From NCBI GenBank assembly GCA_963920765.1, contig OY987247.1:11194471-11258470 (forward strand): DNA of 64,000 nt, read 5' to 3'. The position numbers and the translations under genes were made by a program. Positions within the stretch are counted from its first letter, which is position 1. Every line of letters starts with the position of its first letter. Of the stretch, positions 48,015-59,533 are shown piece after piece. This stretch comes from Ulota crispa. Taxonomy: Eukaryota > Streptophyta > Bryopsida > Orthotrichales > Orthotrichaceae. The notes below the pieces were generated by a model that was not told where the DNA came from, did not search any database, and saw only the letters and a program-made list of their open reading frames with translations.

Positions 48015-48438
48015 CCCGGGGTGGCAATTCACAATACAAAGACAGGGGTTTTCTTAACTCTTCTAAGGAAGGGAACAAATTGTTTTAATAAGTAAGTTAT
48101 AGAAATATAGAAAGAAGAAGACGTTGAGAGGATTTAAATGGTATCATTTCTATACTAAACATAAAAATTTTAGATTCTCAAACGTCATTTTAAGAACTTA
48201 TAATACAAAGAATTTCTCAAACAGGTAGCACCACACAGACCCCAGCTCATTTTTGAAATTATTAAAAAATATTATTTCTTAAATACTCTTCTAAAAAATT
48301 TCTTAAAAAAATTCTAAGAATCTTAGTTCTAAAACTTCATTACCTGTTATAATAAGTCCTTAAAAATTGAGTACTCAGCTCATTATACCTTTCTTAAATC
48401 GGTCCCCCTGCACATTATGCAGGAGTTGCCACCCCGGG
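48015..48438. mobile_element. hAT-like MITE, 424 bp, 8-bp duplication
   Basis: CTCAGAGG occurs directly on both sides (48007-48014 and 48439-48446). The inverted ends are CCCGGGGTGGCAATTC / CCCGGGGTGGCAACTC. No coding capacity. An 8-bp duplication points to hAT. It lies 77 bp after the final stop of the terpene synthase pseudogene. Confidence 0.8.
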
Positions 48439-48446
48439 CTCAGAGG

Positions 48447-51400
48447 CTCAGACAGATAGTTTATCGACTAATAATATAGTCCTGAATTTCGACTGTGGTT
48501 CCAGGGATGAGTGAGCAGGTATGTTTAGTGGAAGAGGAGCCCATTCAAGTAGGTTTCTTCTGGTGCTGTTAACACCGACTTCACGACTTATTGTGATTTG
48601 TGAAGAGGTGATTGTGGAACCTTTTCTGCCCTGCATACAGACTAAGCCTTTGAGCTCAAGCAACAGGGTAAGCAGCACCATAGCCGATGGGTGCACTGCG
48701 AATGATGTGAATGATGTAACAATAAAAGCTCTACACTTCCTTTCCTCCATGGTTGTCACATTGGACCAACTCTAAACCGGCAAACCTCCAAAGCAAACAC
48801 AAACACAAACAAGGCAAAAACTTTAGCACTTGTATTTTACTTTTTGTTTTTTAAGTGTGGGCATGGACTCAATCTTGCAACTGTGCTTTGACATTTGCAC
48901 CCCAATTTTAGTATGGACAACCACCTTGTCAGGTCTGGTCTGTCTCTTGTCTTGTTCAACAACTAAGGCTTACCCGATGCAACAACCATGCTTTTCTCCA
49001 TTTCATATATTTTATAGCAACAATCCTAAGAAGAACAACACATCCATTTGCATTGCCATCAATGCCATGTTGTCTTTCATGTGCTATTGAAAAGTACTTG
49101 ATGGTTGATGCTTATCATAAGAGAAAAAGACTCACTATTTCTTATGCAAAGTTGTCTCACTACAAGCTAATGACCAAAAAGAAATCTCTAGTTCATTTAG
49201 AGGGTAGGATTGTTGTATAATGTAGGGGGTTTGAGGACTTTAGGATCCTTGAGTTGAACAAGAAAAGTTGTGTAAATTGGAATGATAGATTCTTTATCCT
49301 CAAAATTCATCCATTTTCATGTACTACTTTACATACAATAGTACTTACTTATCCAACATTGTGGCAAAAGAAAAAAGACAATATCTCTGTAGGCATTGCC
49401 TTCTACCTTCCTCAAAGAGCTTTCTTTGCAAAACATGACCATACTCATAACTGATTTCTTTAGCAATTACGGTAACATGTTGCTCAAAGATTAGCTCTTG
49501 GAAGAGTAGTTCATAAGCGATACTCAGCAAGGAAAAACAATTGTGAACAATTCAAAAACAAAAAGCGATTATGAGATGCCAACTAGGTAACATTGTGGCA
49601 TTTTCAAGGATGTAACTCATCCATAAGTGAAGTCTTCATGATGTGTCACTTAGTGACTGGCTTCTTTTAGTCAAAACCGGTTATGTTTGGTAGTGGTTTT
49701 CTTAAAACCAATCATCAATGCACAGCTAGCTCTACTGCGTGGAGCTGGTTGTGCATTAATGACCGGTTCTAAGAAAACAATTACCAGTCACTTGCTAAGC
49801 TCCAAGATTGTAATTTTACTCATTGTTTTCTTCTAAATGCCCTTTAGATTGGTTGTGACTTGGAATCTAATAAAACACGCAATACTTGTGTCTAATTATC
49901 TATACTAGCATGACATAGAGTGCCATAATTAATTCCACAAACCTGTGGAAAATCAAATTGATTTAAATTGTGGTTCATGACTTCAAGATGCACAACCTGA
50001 ATTAGGTTTTTTTGTGAACATTAGTCACTCAAACTACGATTGAAGTTTCAATTATTATTTTTGAATTCCCTTGAGTTTGCTTGTCTTCTTGCAAGTAAAC
50101 AATGCAAATTAGGAAAATTGTAGAGAACAATTTTATCATCATTTACTCTCCCTTAATTTTAAGAAATCACCTTCATCCAATTCAATAAATTATATATCAA
50201 AATATAGTCAGCTGCTCTTCACTTTACGGTTCAGAGTGGAATTAGTTTGTACTTCTTTTTAATCTTGAGATTGCAAGCTTCATCCACTTGAATGAAATAT
50301 AGGTTTTCATCCAATAGGTTTTTGTTGATTAAGAAAAACCATTTAATTCCGTTTGTGCTTGTCTTTATTCCAAGAGTTGCGCTTAATTCTTTTCTAACGG
50401 TTTACAAATCATAATTTTGTCGTTTTCAAGGACATGCTTGAACTCCTTTTGTGTACTGAAAACAAACCATAATGAATAAACTATGAAATACAAAAGTACC
50501 ATCTTGTACTCCTACTTAATAAAAAAAAACATCTTGATCCAATTTAGTGAAAAACATGTTCATATAATACAAGATAAATTGAGAAAAAGTCAAATTTGAG
50601 ACTTTTCAATGTTTTGGCTCATATATCCACACGTTAGTGCTGTTCAATAAATTCTCATAATATCTTCTTTATAACTTCCCATCATTTACAAGTCTTAGCT
50701 TTAATAACAACCCCCACAATTAGTATATAGCAAACTCAAATAGTATGATCTAGCCAACACAAATACACAATGTCACATTCCACTTTTTATACATACATAT
50801 GCATTTGGGCAAAGATAATTGTATAAAATATTATATCAAAATTAATGGTCCACACATACATAAGCTTCTAAAATGCAACTTCATCCAAGGTCCCTTGTTT
50901 TGTTAAAAAATGCTTGGAAATTTTTTGTTATAAAATTGAACATCCTCTACTATGATAGGGAAGTAGCCTTTCAACAGCCATGGCAAAGAATTCAAAAAAC
51001 AACCATCATCTGACAACTTCTTTATGAGGTAGTTTGTATGTTGAAGGATCTCAAATATTGCAATGGTCTTGCTTTTCCAATAATCTTCACAAGGATCCCA
51101 AAACACTAATTTTTGGTGCAAATCAAGAGATTCTAATGTCATTAATGCTAAACAATTTTATTTAGTAAATGTGATATGTAAGTCATTTACTTCTACAAAA
51201 CCAAATTAAAGAGATTACCTCAGTTTTTCCATTTGGAAATAAAATGATTCCTAAAACTGAAATCCTTTGAAGTAGATATTTTTTCTACTCTTCTTTTTGG
51301 AAGAGAGAAATTACACTATGAAATTTATGCTACTACACAATAACATTATTTGTTACAAGTTTTATAATGTTTTACATGCCTTCTCTTGCAATACATGTGC

Positions 51401-52072
51401 TTTAGCAACTTCTTTGGTTTTGCTATTTGATCCTTGGATGGCAAGCGTTTATGCCATTGTCATTTATATTAGAAGTGAAATCAACAATCGCAAATTTTCC
51501 GCCGTGTTCAACTATTGTTGCTTGCAAAGTGTAAATTATACACTTTATTTTTGGATCAAACTCTAGTTGGTTGTTCAAACAAGTATTTCCAAATCCATTG
51601 CATTTTTCTTGACTACATCCACCTTCATTTCATGGTGTTTGTTATGTTGACTTGCAAAAGGTAACTTTACCCATACCCAAGCAATGAAGGGTTAAGGGTA
51701 TTGCAAGGTCTCAACAAATTTAGGGAAAAAAATTGTAGGGTTAGCCTTTCAACAAGCACAAGCTACCATGGAATGTCATTTTTGTGGGAAAAAGTATTGT
51801 AGAATATTTTGTATTAAAGGACAAAGTTGCAACTCATAGGGTCCCTAAAAGTGACTCTAGACCCTAACCTTGAAACTACTTAGATGTGTTCCTACAATGG
51901 CACTTAACAGTTCTAATTCCAAACCTCCCAAACCAACTTAGCAATTGACATGTGGTAAGATTTGCTTGTGCAAGTAGCGTTCACTACTCTACTACAAATT
52001 CAACATTGTGTGGTGAACACCTCAAACGTAGGGTAAGGAATTCACTTCTGCTCAAATATGGGGAGGGTTACC
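48447..52072. other. Intergenic, one hairpin element, no gene
   Basis: The proximal part (to about 48780) has moderate GC, with an aataaa at about 48720 that could be the pseudogene's old 3' region. The remainder is AT-rich. An isolated TTAA-element-like right end (aatgaagggttaa, TTAA at 51692-51695) has no identified partner. Confidence 0.35.
49649..49799. repeat. 150-bp inverted-repeat hairpin
   Basis: The arms (gtggttttcttaaaaccaat... and its complement) pair from about 49649 to 49799, with a short loop at about 49735. Outer ends carry GTGACTGG/CCAGTCAC. A small MITE or a hairpin RNA source. No target duplication was recognised. Confidence 0.55.
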
Positions 52073-52303
52073 TTAACCCTTGAAGGGCCCTTGTACTTTA
52101 GAAATACAGTACCAAACACGGTAGCAACCAGTATTTAGAAGTTTGAATTAGTAAGAAATTAAGTGTTACAACCATACATATTGAAGGGTTGTACAATGGT
52201 GGTGCACAATTATTTTTGGAAAGCCCTCATAGCAACTCAAATACAACTGTACATACAACCGTACATACAACCACATATGGCCAATGGGCCATTTAAGGGT
52301 TAA
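52073..52303. mobile_element. TTAA-flanked piggyBac-like MITE, 231 bp
   Basis: The ends are TTAACCCTTGAAGGGCCC and, complemented, TTAACCCTTAAATGGCCC, with TTAA at both sides. A short tandem (acaaccgtacat) lies near 52245-52270. No coding capacity. Confidence 0.6.
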
Positions 52304-52339
52304 TGTTGTATTTTGGCTTGTTGGTGTCAACTTTCATAC

Positions 52340-52880
52340 ATGCATATAAGGTAGGAGGCTTGTAAACCAACCATCTAAGGGAAAGATGACATTTGTACAA
52401 AAATCAAGCCAATTTAGCAACTTGGAAATATTTTTGGTGGAAAGCCAAAGAAGAGATAGTTCTATGGCCATTTAATTTGAACTTTTTTGAGTTACTATGA
52501 ATTAGCTACAATTTATCAAAGCAAAAGGTGCGTAGATAGCTATTCTTGATCATAGGTGGTAGCACTCATGATTCAAAAGCAATTTGTAAAGGGAACACAT
52601 GAGTTCTAAAAGCAACCACTACAAAGCCAAGAATGCTCCAATAAGGCTCTTGAAGTGTGCAAGCACCCATTCCATATTCTAATACTCAAATGATGATTGA
52701 GAACAAGTTTTCATTTATTTTAGTATGATGTATCTATATTTTAATAAAAGACAAATCTGAACACAATCATGACAATAAGCACACTTGGTGATAGCTCACA
52801 ACACTCTCTTGAGGTTCTAAAACAATGCATGCACAAGTACAATTTTTGAACATAAAAAGCGTGACCCATTTTAAGAAGTT
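52340..52880. repeat. Dispersed repeat, copy 2 (uninterrupted)
   Basis: It is co-linear with 33052-35345 but lacks the 948-bp TTAA element and a further 790 bp. The junction ggaaagCCAAagaag corresponds to the TTAA insertion point in copy 1. Confidence 0.6.
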
Positions 52881-53320
52881 GAGTGCAGAACTTTTAAAAC
52901 TTCTATAACTTAGTGCGGTCCACAATTTACGACCCTCTCACCTTACAGACCTTTGGCAACGCTTTGCATGCAAAATGCAACAAGCCAACAACCATTTAAG
53001 ATTGTTGCTCACTCTTGAAAATTGAGGTTTCTTATATAAAAACCCACACGGCCACAGTACTCACCCACTTAACAAAAAGCTTTAACAATTCAACTTCCTT
53101 GTACTTGTTAGAATCACAAGTAGTCAAACAATCATTTTCTTTTTATGGAAAATAAAAAAGAAAAAAAATTTGACTGAAATCAACCTCTAAACCGTAACAG
53201 TATTTATTACAAAGTCCAATGCCGATGTGAAAATTGAAGAACTAACAATATTGCAAAGACAAAACATTACACTAAGCAAATTAAATAAACACATTTGAAA
53301 CCAAAAAAAACCAACACATT
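52881..53320. other. AT-rich intergenic, nothing supported
   Basis: No gene or element end was recognised before the satellite-like array starts. Confidence 0.35.
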
Positions 53321-54330
53321 AAACCAAAGTGCTCACTTTAAATTAACGCCTAAATTGTGATTTGCAAAGACAACAAAAAAAACTCTTATTAAGCGCCTTT
53401 ATCAATACAATAAAATCTCCAACCTCTGGAGCATTAAAATTAAGATAATCACCTCAAACACAAATCAAATAGAAAAGCACATGACTCACAGTCATTGCTC
53501 TACATATTAGCCTTGACTTAAACTTCACATCTTCAACTTGTAACACCATATTAAGGTGATCACCTTAAATGGCTTAAACCAACATTATGGTAAAATATAT
53601 ATACAACTTAAAATCATCATTTTACATAATCAACTTGTTTTGAACGCTCAATTTTGATTCTATAGCATCAGATAAAAAGTGATCACTTTAAATCAACGCC
53701 TCGATAGAAGATTACACAACTCATACTCGCATTCAACATAACACACATGCTTCTAACACTTTGTTTTGAATCTGTAACATCAGATTAAGGTAATCACCTT
53801 AAATCATTATTCAAATAAAATAGCACACAAAAAATAATATTGGTTCTATGTAACTAGCATATTCCAAACCACATAACTTGAGATTGTAGCATTGAATTCA
53901 AGTGATCACCTTAACCCTTCAATGATCATATGGCATAGTATATACGCGGCTGTATAATTGACATTTGCTACCAACAAGAAGTTTAATTTGGGATTTTATA
54001 TAGCTCACTAGAGCCATATTGATCTATATTTCAACTTTTTTGTTAATCTCAAATGTAGTAAAGGTGTGAAACCATTCCAAATACAAGAAAAAAACCTTGT
54101 GTTGTATTGATTGAAGTGGCACACTCAAACATTTAAGGTTAATCCAACATCCATATATACAAACTACTAGAATAATAAAAACTCTTTACACAAACATCTT
54201 GATATATAAACCAGTAAAACTTGAATTCAAACCTCCATCCTGTATCCTGTAGCATTAGATTTATATGGATATTGTAAGTTCTAAACAACAAAAAAACATT
54301 GCATGAACTGAATGTGATTACTTTAACTCT
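53321..54330. repeat. Degenerate satellite, about 115-bp period, palindromic core
   Basis: A core like AAGGTGATCACCTTAA recurs near 53328, 53442, 53552, 53676, 53786, 53900 and 54312. It is often preceded by tgtaacatcagatt or tgtagcatt and followed by aatcaacgcc. Consecutive spacings between 53328 and 53900 are about 110-124 bp. The array is interrupted by the TTAA element at 53911-54142. Confidence 0.6.
53911..54142. mobile_element. TTAA-flanked piggyBac-like MITE, 232 bp (copy 2)
   Basis: The reverse-orientation relative of 10828-11061, homologous through its interior. The ends are TTAACCCTTCAATGATC and, complemented, TTAACCTTAAATG. It lies exactly at the TTAA within a satellite core (gtgatcaccTTAA), consistent with TTAA target choice. 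Confidence 0.65.
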
Positions 54331-55290
54331 AAACCTACTCTTTTAACTCTAAACCTACTATGTGGTTGTATAACCATTTGATCTTATGATTGTATAACCA
54401 TATAACCGTATGATACTATGATTGTATAATCATGTGACAATATGATCATATGAGCGTTTGAGGGTAGGCTTGTATAACTACAACCGTGTGACAACAGACG
54501 ATATAACTGGATGATCATATGAACATACATTTCTATGTTTACATGTTTGTATGTCCATATGACCATGTCTATGCAATTGATTTGCAAAGACAAAGATTGG
54601 GCTCTTTTTTAACTGTTGTAGTGTATTACAAGGATAACCAAATGTACTACCTTGCAAATTCGCCAAAAGTAAATAGTTAAATCTACATATACTTGTTAAC
54701 TTCTCAATCAAAGCAACTTCTGAGTATGATCTCAAGGTATTAACGGATTAAAACTATTGCTAAAATTGGTCATGACGTAGCTTTGAATATCATTATGGAG
54801 GCTGTTGGTGCTAATTAATAATTTCAAACAATTCTCAAATTCAACAAGAAAAAAAGTGCAACAATGTAAATTCATGGATTATACTAAAAGACTAAAAATC
54901 GTTGCCTCATTGCTTAGATAAAAAAATTGGACAAGGTGAGTTTGCTTCCAACCCTCAAACTTCACAGTTTGTAAATTCTGTATATTAGGTCTTAGCCCCT
55001 GACCATAGTAACAAAAGAAATTTGACTTGTTAGAAAGACAACATCCTTGAGCAAGAATCAAAGATATCTATAGTTTCATTACGGACCTCTCTCAATAATT
55101 CATAAAGATTGCTCCACTTGAAGTAAATCACTTTGGCTAAACCCTAAGTTTGCCGCATAGCAAAAAAATTGGTGCAGACCACAGAGGGAGAACAATGAAA
55201 AAGTTTAGATAACAAAGCAAAAGAAACAAGAAAATGCCAAAAACAATGTATCATAATGATGCAACCCTGATTGCACTCACATGCACTAAC
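54143..55290. other. Satellite end, low-complexity stretch, intergenic
   Basis: One further satellite unit lies near 54249-54330. Positions 54365-54560 are a degenerate run of tatgattgtataaccat-type words. The remainder is AT-rich without supported genes. Confidence 0.4.
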
Positions 55291-55975
55291 CTCTAGGGAG
55301 AGCAACCTTGTGAATACAAGATTGTACAATACTTTGCCGCTTTGCATCCAAGGCTTTGTTGTCGATTGGTGGAGCTTTGCCGTCACTCTTCTCAATCTCT
55401 ACTGCAAAGAAAGGCCTCCGCATCCTCCTGCAATGATAATTCAGAAGACGTTCTAGTTTGAGATCCTGTAACAATTCTCCAAAATATCCGGGTTTTACTG
55501 AACTCCAGGCTCCACTTGCAACTATGCTTCCCTTCCTCTTTAATTTCACACATCTTACATGACCAAAGATCAAAGTGCACGTTATTAATTTGTTTGATTT
55601 CAGCTTATTAAAAGCATTATCTCTGTTGGGTAGCCATAGCAGCACCCACAAATACCAATTGACATGCGTTGCACAAAATAATCGAAAAAGGAAAACTGCA
55701 CTCACACAATTGAAGATGCTTACAGTCGGTACCCTTGACCATAGCCGTGTTCATATCAATGCAACCTGCAGTGATAGGGCCTTGTTAAGACCGCTGCATC
55801 ACGCTCAATGACGCTGATAAGAGTCCACATATCAATGTCAATGAGATTGTACAGAGTGGTGCATGCTTGCCATGTAGCAGGACTGGTTCATTTCCTGGAG
55901 AAATGGGAACATCATGAAGTCGGATCCATCAGCACAAAGCGTATTGACACAGTTTGAGAAGCTGCCTTGAAACAT
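55291..55975 (-). pseudogene. Decayed gene or unresolved exons of unknown function
   Basis: Two protein-like blocks lie on the minus strand. Block 1 (55975-55838) runs 45 codons from an ATG to a TGA, rich in Met, Cys and Phe, with the word [18 protein letters not shown]. Block 2 (55427-55291) is 45 codons bounded by a good acceptor (tatcattgcag) and donor (gttagtgc), with the words RRPFFAVEIEKSDGKAPP and KALDAKRQSIVQ. No intact gene joins them. I do not recognise the family. This could be a decayed gene, or real exons of a gene I cannot assemble. Confidence 0.3.
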
Positions 55976-56229
55976 GGCTTTGAAGTATTACGCCCATGTT
56001 TGTCACATTGGACCGCCTGTTCGTGTGCTTGTCCATACGCCTGAAGTGCCCAATTGGACTGCCTCTTCGCCCGCTTGTCCAACGCCCAAAGCGCCCGATT
56101 GAGTTGTAGTTGAATTCAAAAAATAGTAATAAATGACAAAAAGAAAACTGATTTTGTACATGTTGGTGACACTCATTGTTGTTGTTGCCGACATGAAGTT
56201 CAAACGTGGATTTAGAGCCAAAGTACTAA

Positions 56230-56547
56230 GGGGCGGTTCAGACTATGTCCCACGTCCCATCTTACAAAGTCCTAAGGGAATGCAAAATCCCATCTGTGTG
56301 GGTCAGAAAAGATGAGAAAAAATGGGAGTTTGGCTAAAAGATGGGTGTAGCATTTTGGTCAACTCAAACCTTGAGTGAAGTTCCATTTCTTTTGGCGCCA
56401 AAACTTCCAAAAGTGCTGCCATGTAGGCGCCATGTAAGCAAGTGGGATGTGGGACTTGAGGCATAGTTTGAATCACGAAGTCCCATCTTTTGCCAATCAA
56501 ATTCTCAGATTGAAGTGGGACTTGGGAAGTGGGACATAGTAGGAACC
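56230..56547. mobile_element. Tourist/PIF-like MITE (copy 2, reverse)
   Basis: It starts GGGGCGGTTCAGACTATG after TAA and is homologous in reverse orientation to 26097-26437. The right end (catagtaggaacc) lacks the terminal CCCC and TAA, so it is truncated or mutated there. Confidence 0.65.
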
Positions 56548-57915
56548 GATTTGATTCTTCTAATTTTAGGTCAAAAACCCTCAAAATGCCCTAAAAAAGA
56601 AGAGAAGAGGATACACAGACAAGTCGTCTGCCTGTGCTGTCCAACAATCTCGCCCAAAGTAACAACCCTGAATAGGACCCCTTCCAAGCTTGGCAGATTC
56701 AAATTTAGTGATGAAAACATGAGTGTAGCCTTGACGTTTGTTCATTTCGCTCAAGTCTAAGCCCCTGCAACACCGATGCATATCACCTGCATAATTAGCT
56801 CCTGCCACCACCGTTTGAACAATAATTTCCCCAACATTTTGCATTCACCAACTACCAAGCACCTCATAGTTTCACAATCTTAACAAAGCCGGTTGAGTTG
56901 TAGGTGGCCGTCCCAATAAACGAATGACGTTGTATCAATAAACGAGAAGAACGAAGACATGTGACTGTACTGGTTGCTTCATAAACAAAGCGCTTGAACG
57001 TTCTTCGACTAACTCAACATCCAGAACAACAACAAAAGCAGAAGCATACCAAATGCACAAACAGGTTGGAACTAGGGTTCGCAAGATCGGGAGAATCGGG
57101 ATCCTCCATGGTGATCGCCAAGCTCTCGGTCCCTTTCGAACCTCCGGCAAGCTCTGCCATTCCAGTAGCGGCGACACATCTTTCACATCGCCCTCGCCAT
57201 CTTTTTTGGTATAAAAAGCAATACTCTCAACTCCAAAAACGTTCAGCTCCTCATAGGCTGGGTTATCTCTAGAAAAGATCAGTACCTTCCTGTGGTTTCA
57301 ACTCTCAATTCTGAACAAACTAGAGCGCAGCTGCAAAGCACAAATTGCTTGGATCTGTTTGAGATGTAGGTGAGAAATTAGGGCTTTGGTGATCGCAGCT
57401 GGAGAGGATGTGAGAGGCCATTCTTGTAAGGTAGGAGGTTCGAACTCTGTTAGAGCATCTCCACTCTTTCTCTCTAAATACAACTTGCCAAACGGGCTGT
57501 CCAGTGTCGCAAGTCGTTTGCACGCAACGCATCCGGACTGAAGAACCACCCTTCCGCGTCCAATGTACACGCTAATGGCTGAGGGTGGGACCACAGTATG
57601 TGCTGTCTCCGAGTCTTTCGGAGCCTTCACTTTTTTGCAGTAGCTTCCAAGCGAGTTAACTTTCGGAAACTGCTCTGATCCCCAAATTGCTGTTGGCAAT
57701 TGATTACTTACAAAAAAAAGAAGCTAAAATTCAGCTCGTTACAATTTACACATGCCACTGGAGTTTGATGTCTCATGGCTATCACTTGGCAAGGCTTGGA
57801 GAATTTAAGCATTTGGTGAGTCAGCGATGGATCTTCGTTTTCAAGTCGACCAAGCCAAGACATTGGCTTTCCAATTTGAAGAAGAAGGGTGGAGATGCTC
57901 TTAGGGCATCAAAAC
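56548..57915. other. GC-richer unique region without an assembled gene
   Basis: From about 56880 to 57700, GC is visibly higher than in the surroundings and the sequence is non-repetitive. Frames on both strands (plus 57111-57272 after an ATG in good context, minus 57699-57298) are of moderate length and unrecognised. It may be a gene remnant or a promoter/first-exon region. Confidence 0.3.
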
Positions 57916-57984
57916 GGCTCACTTCCCCCAAATGAACTCTACCGGTACATGTTCTTATTCATAGCCTTTCAGTAATGTACAACA

Positions 57985-58848
57985 CCCTCAAGAAAGTCTA
58001 TGTACCACCCTCTCATGATATTCAAAAAAGTTGGTATAACAAAGAACTTAATTGGCATTTTGACCTCAGATTTTTCGTATGTGATCTTCATGCAATCATG
58101 ATCAAGCATACAAAATTTCAGTTACTTAAGAACCAAAATCTTACTTTTGGTAAATGGTTTTGTGTCAAAATCATGGTTTTACAAGAAAGTTGATTAATAA
58201 ACATTGGTGATGAATTTTTGAGATTTGATTGCATGAATATGTAGGAGACATCCATATGCACATCTTTCTTTCAAACAAACATTTCCAAAAAGTTTCAAAA
58301 TTCCTTCCATAGAGACTTTAATGTTGGGGTGATCATGACCAAATTTAATAATCTATATATTTCTTCATGGAAATTAATTTTTGTTATTTGACTCACACAT
58401 TGTGATTAAGTTTGTACCTCTAAACATGATGATGTATTTCTTTTGCCAAAAACTAATTTCCATGAAGAAATATATAGAGTACTAAATTTGGTCATGATCA
58501 CCCCAACATTAAAGTCTCTAAGGAAGGAATTTTGAAACTTTTTGGAAATGTTTGTTTGAAAGAAAGATGTGCATATGGATGTCTCCTACATATTCATGCA
58601 ATCAAATCTCAAAAATTCATCACCAATGTTTATTAATCAACTTTCTTGTAAAACCATGATTTTGACACAAAACCATTTACCAAAAATAGGACTTTGGTTT
58701 TTAAGTAACTGAAATTTTGTATGCTTGATCATGATTGCATGAAGATCACATACAAAAAATCTGAGGACAAAATGCCAATTAAATTCTTTGTTATACCAAC
58801 TTTTTTGAATGCCATGACAGGGTGGTACATAGACTTTCTTGAAGCTAT
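57985..58848. mobile_element. 864-bp palindromic element with 9-bp duplication
   Basis: TGTACAACA occurs directly on both sides (57976-57984 and 58849-58857). The arms are near-complementary throughout, centred near 58420. A 9-bp duplication with very long inverted repeats is typical of Mutator-like elements. Similar reading frames on opposite strands in the two arms are a product of the palindrome. The host repeat is uninterrupted at 44.7 kb. Confidence 0.75.
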
Positions 58849-58857
58849 TGTACAACA

Positions 58858-59060
58858 AATGTACATTTGAGGAGGTGGGCGGTTTTAGAGCCCTATGGCC
58901 TTTCCACTCCAAAATTTCATAACTAATTCTATAAAGCTCCAAAAAATATGAAATTTTTTGGGTTAGATGGAAATTTCTCTTGTCTTTCAAGTAAAACTTA
59001 CTAAAAAATATTTCAAGAAGTTCCATCTCCCCAAAATTTAGTTTCAGTTCTTAGATGGTC
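58858..59060. repeat. Dispersed repeat, interrupted copy (right part)
   Basis: Continues the repeat whose left part is 57917-57975. It matches 44730-44960 (ggtgggcggttttagag, ctttccact and ccccaaaatttagtttca). Confidence 0.6.
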
Positions 59061-59210
59061 AATTTATGAGCCTCCTACCTTAGGGAAACTTGGAAGACAA
59101 AGGAAGCTAACCCTAAGCTAATCGTACAACGCCCCTATCTTAGATGCTAGCCTACCATGTAGGTACTATTAACTTACACAAGTTTTTTCATTTATTGCAT
59201 CTTGCATCAA

Positions 59211-59533
59211 GCTCGGTTCAGACTAGTGACCGAACAAAATTATCTCAAATATGATTGGTTGAAATATCAATTTTGTCCATTAAAGGGTTCACACTTGGGG
59301 TTTGTTTGGTATTTCAACTTGTCATGTCACTAACTAGTATGTCCAAGTTAGTGGACAAGATAATGAAATCTTGGGGCTTGCTCTAAGCGTGGTACCAAAC
59401 TTGTCTGGTAGAGGAGTATTCTTGAAATGGCACACCCAATGGCTAGATGACATGGAAGTGGTCCTAACGGATGAAACAATGGACGGGGTGCTAGTTTTTG
59501 TATTTTGTCCAACCACTAGTATAAACTAAGGCC
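59211..59533. mobile_element. TIR element family (GTTCARACTAGTGACYG), copy 2
   Basis: The left end gctcggttcagactagtgac and the complemented right end ggccttagtttatactagtg are inverted. The interior matches 26824-27090 in reverse orientation. Confidence 0.55.

Noticed and set aside
57425-57445. B-box-like ggttcgaactc
   Set aside because: No cloverleaf or A box upstream, so not a tRNA gene.
58637-59026. 129-codon minus-strand frame with a partner on plus at 57975-58193
   Set aside because: The two frames are mirror copies from the palindromic element; no domain seen.
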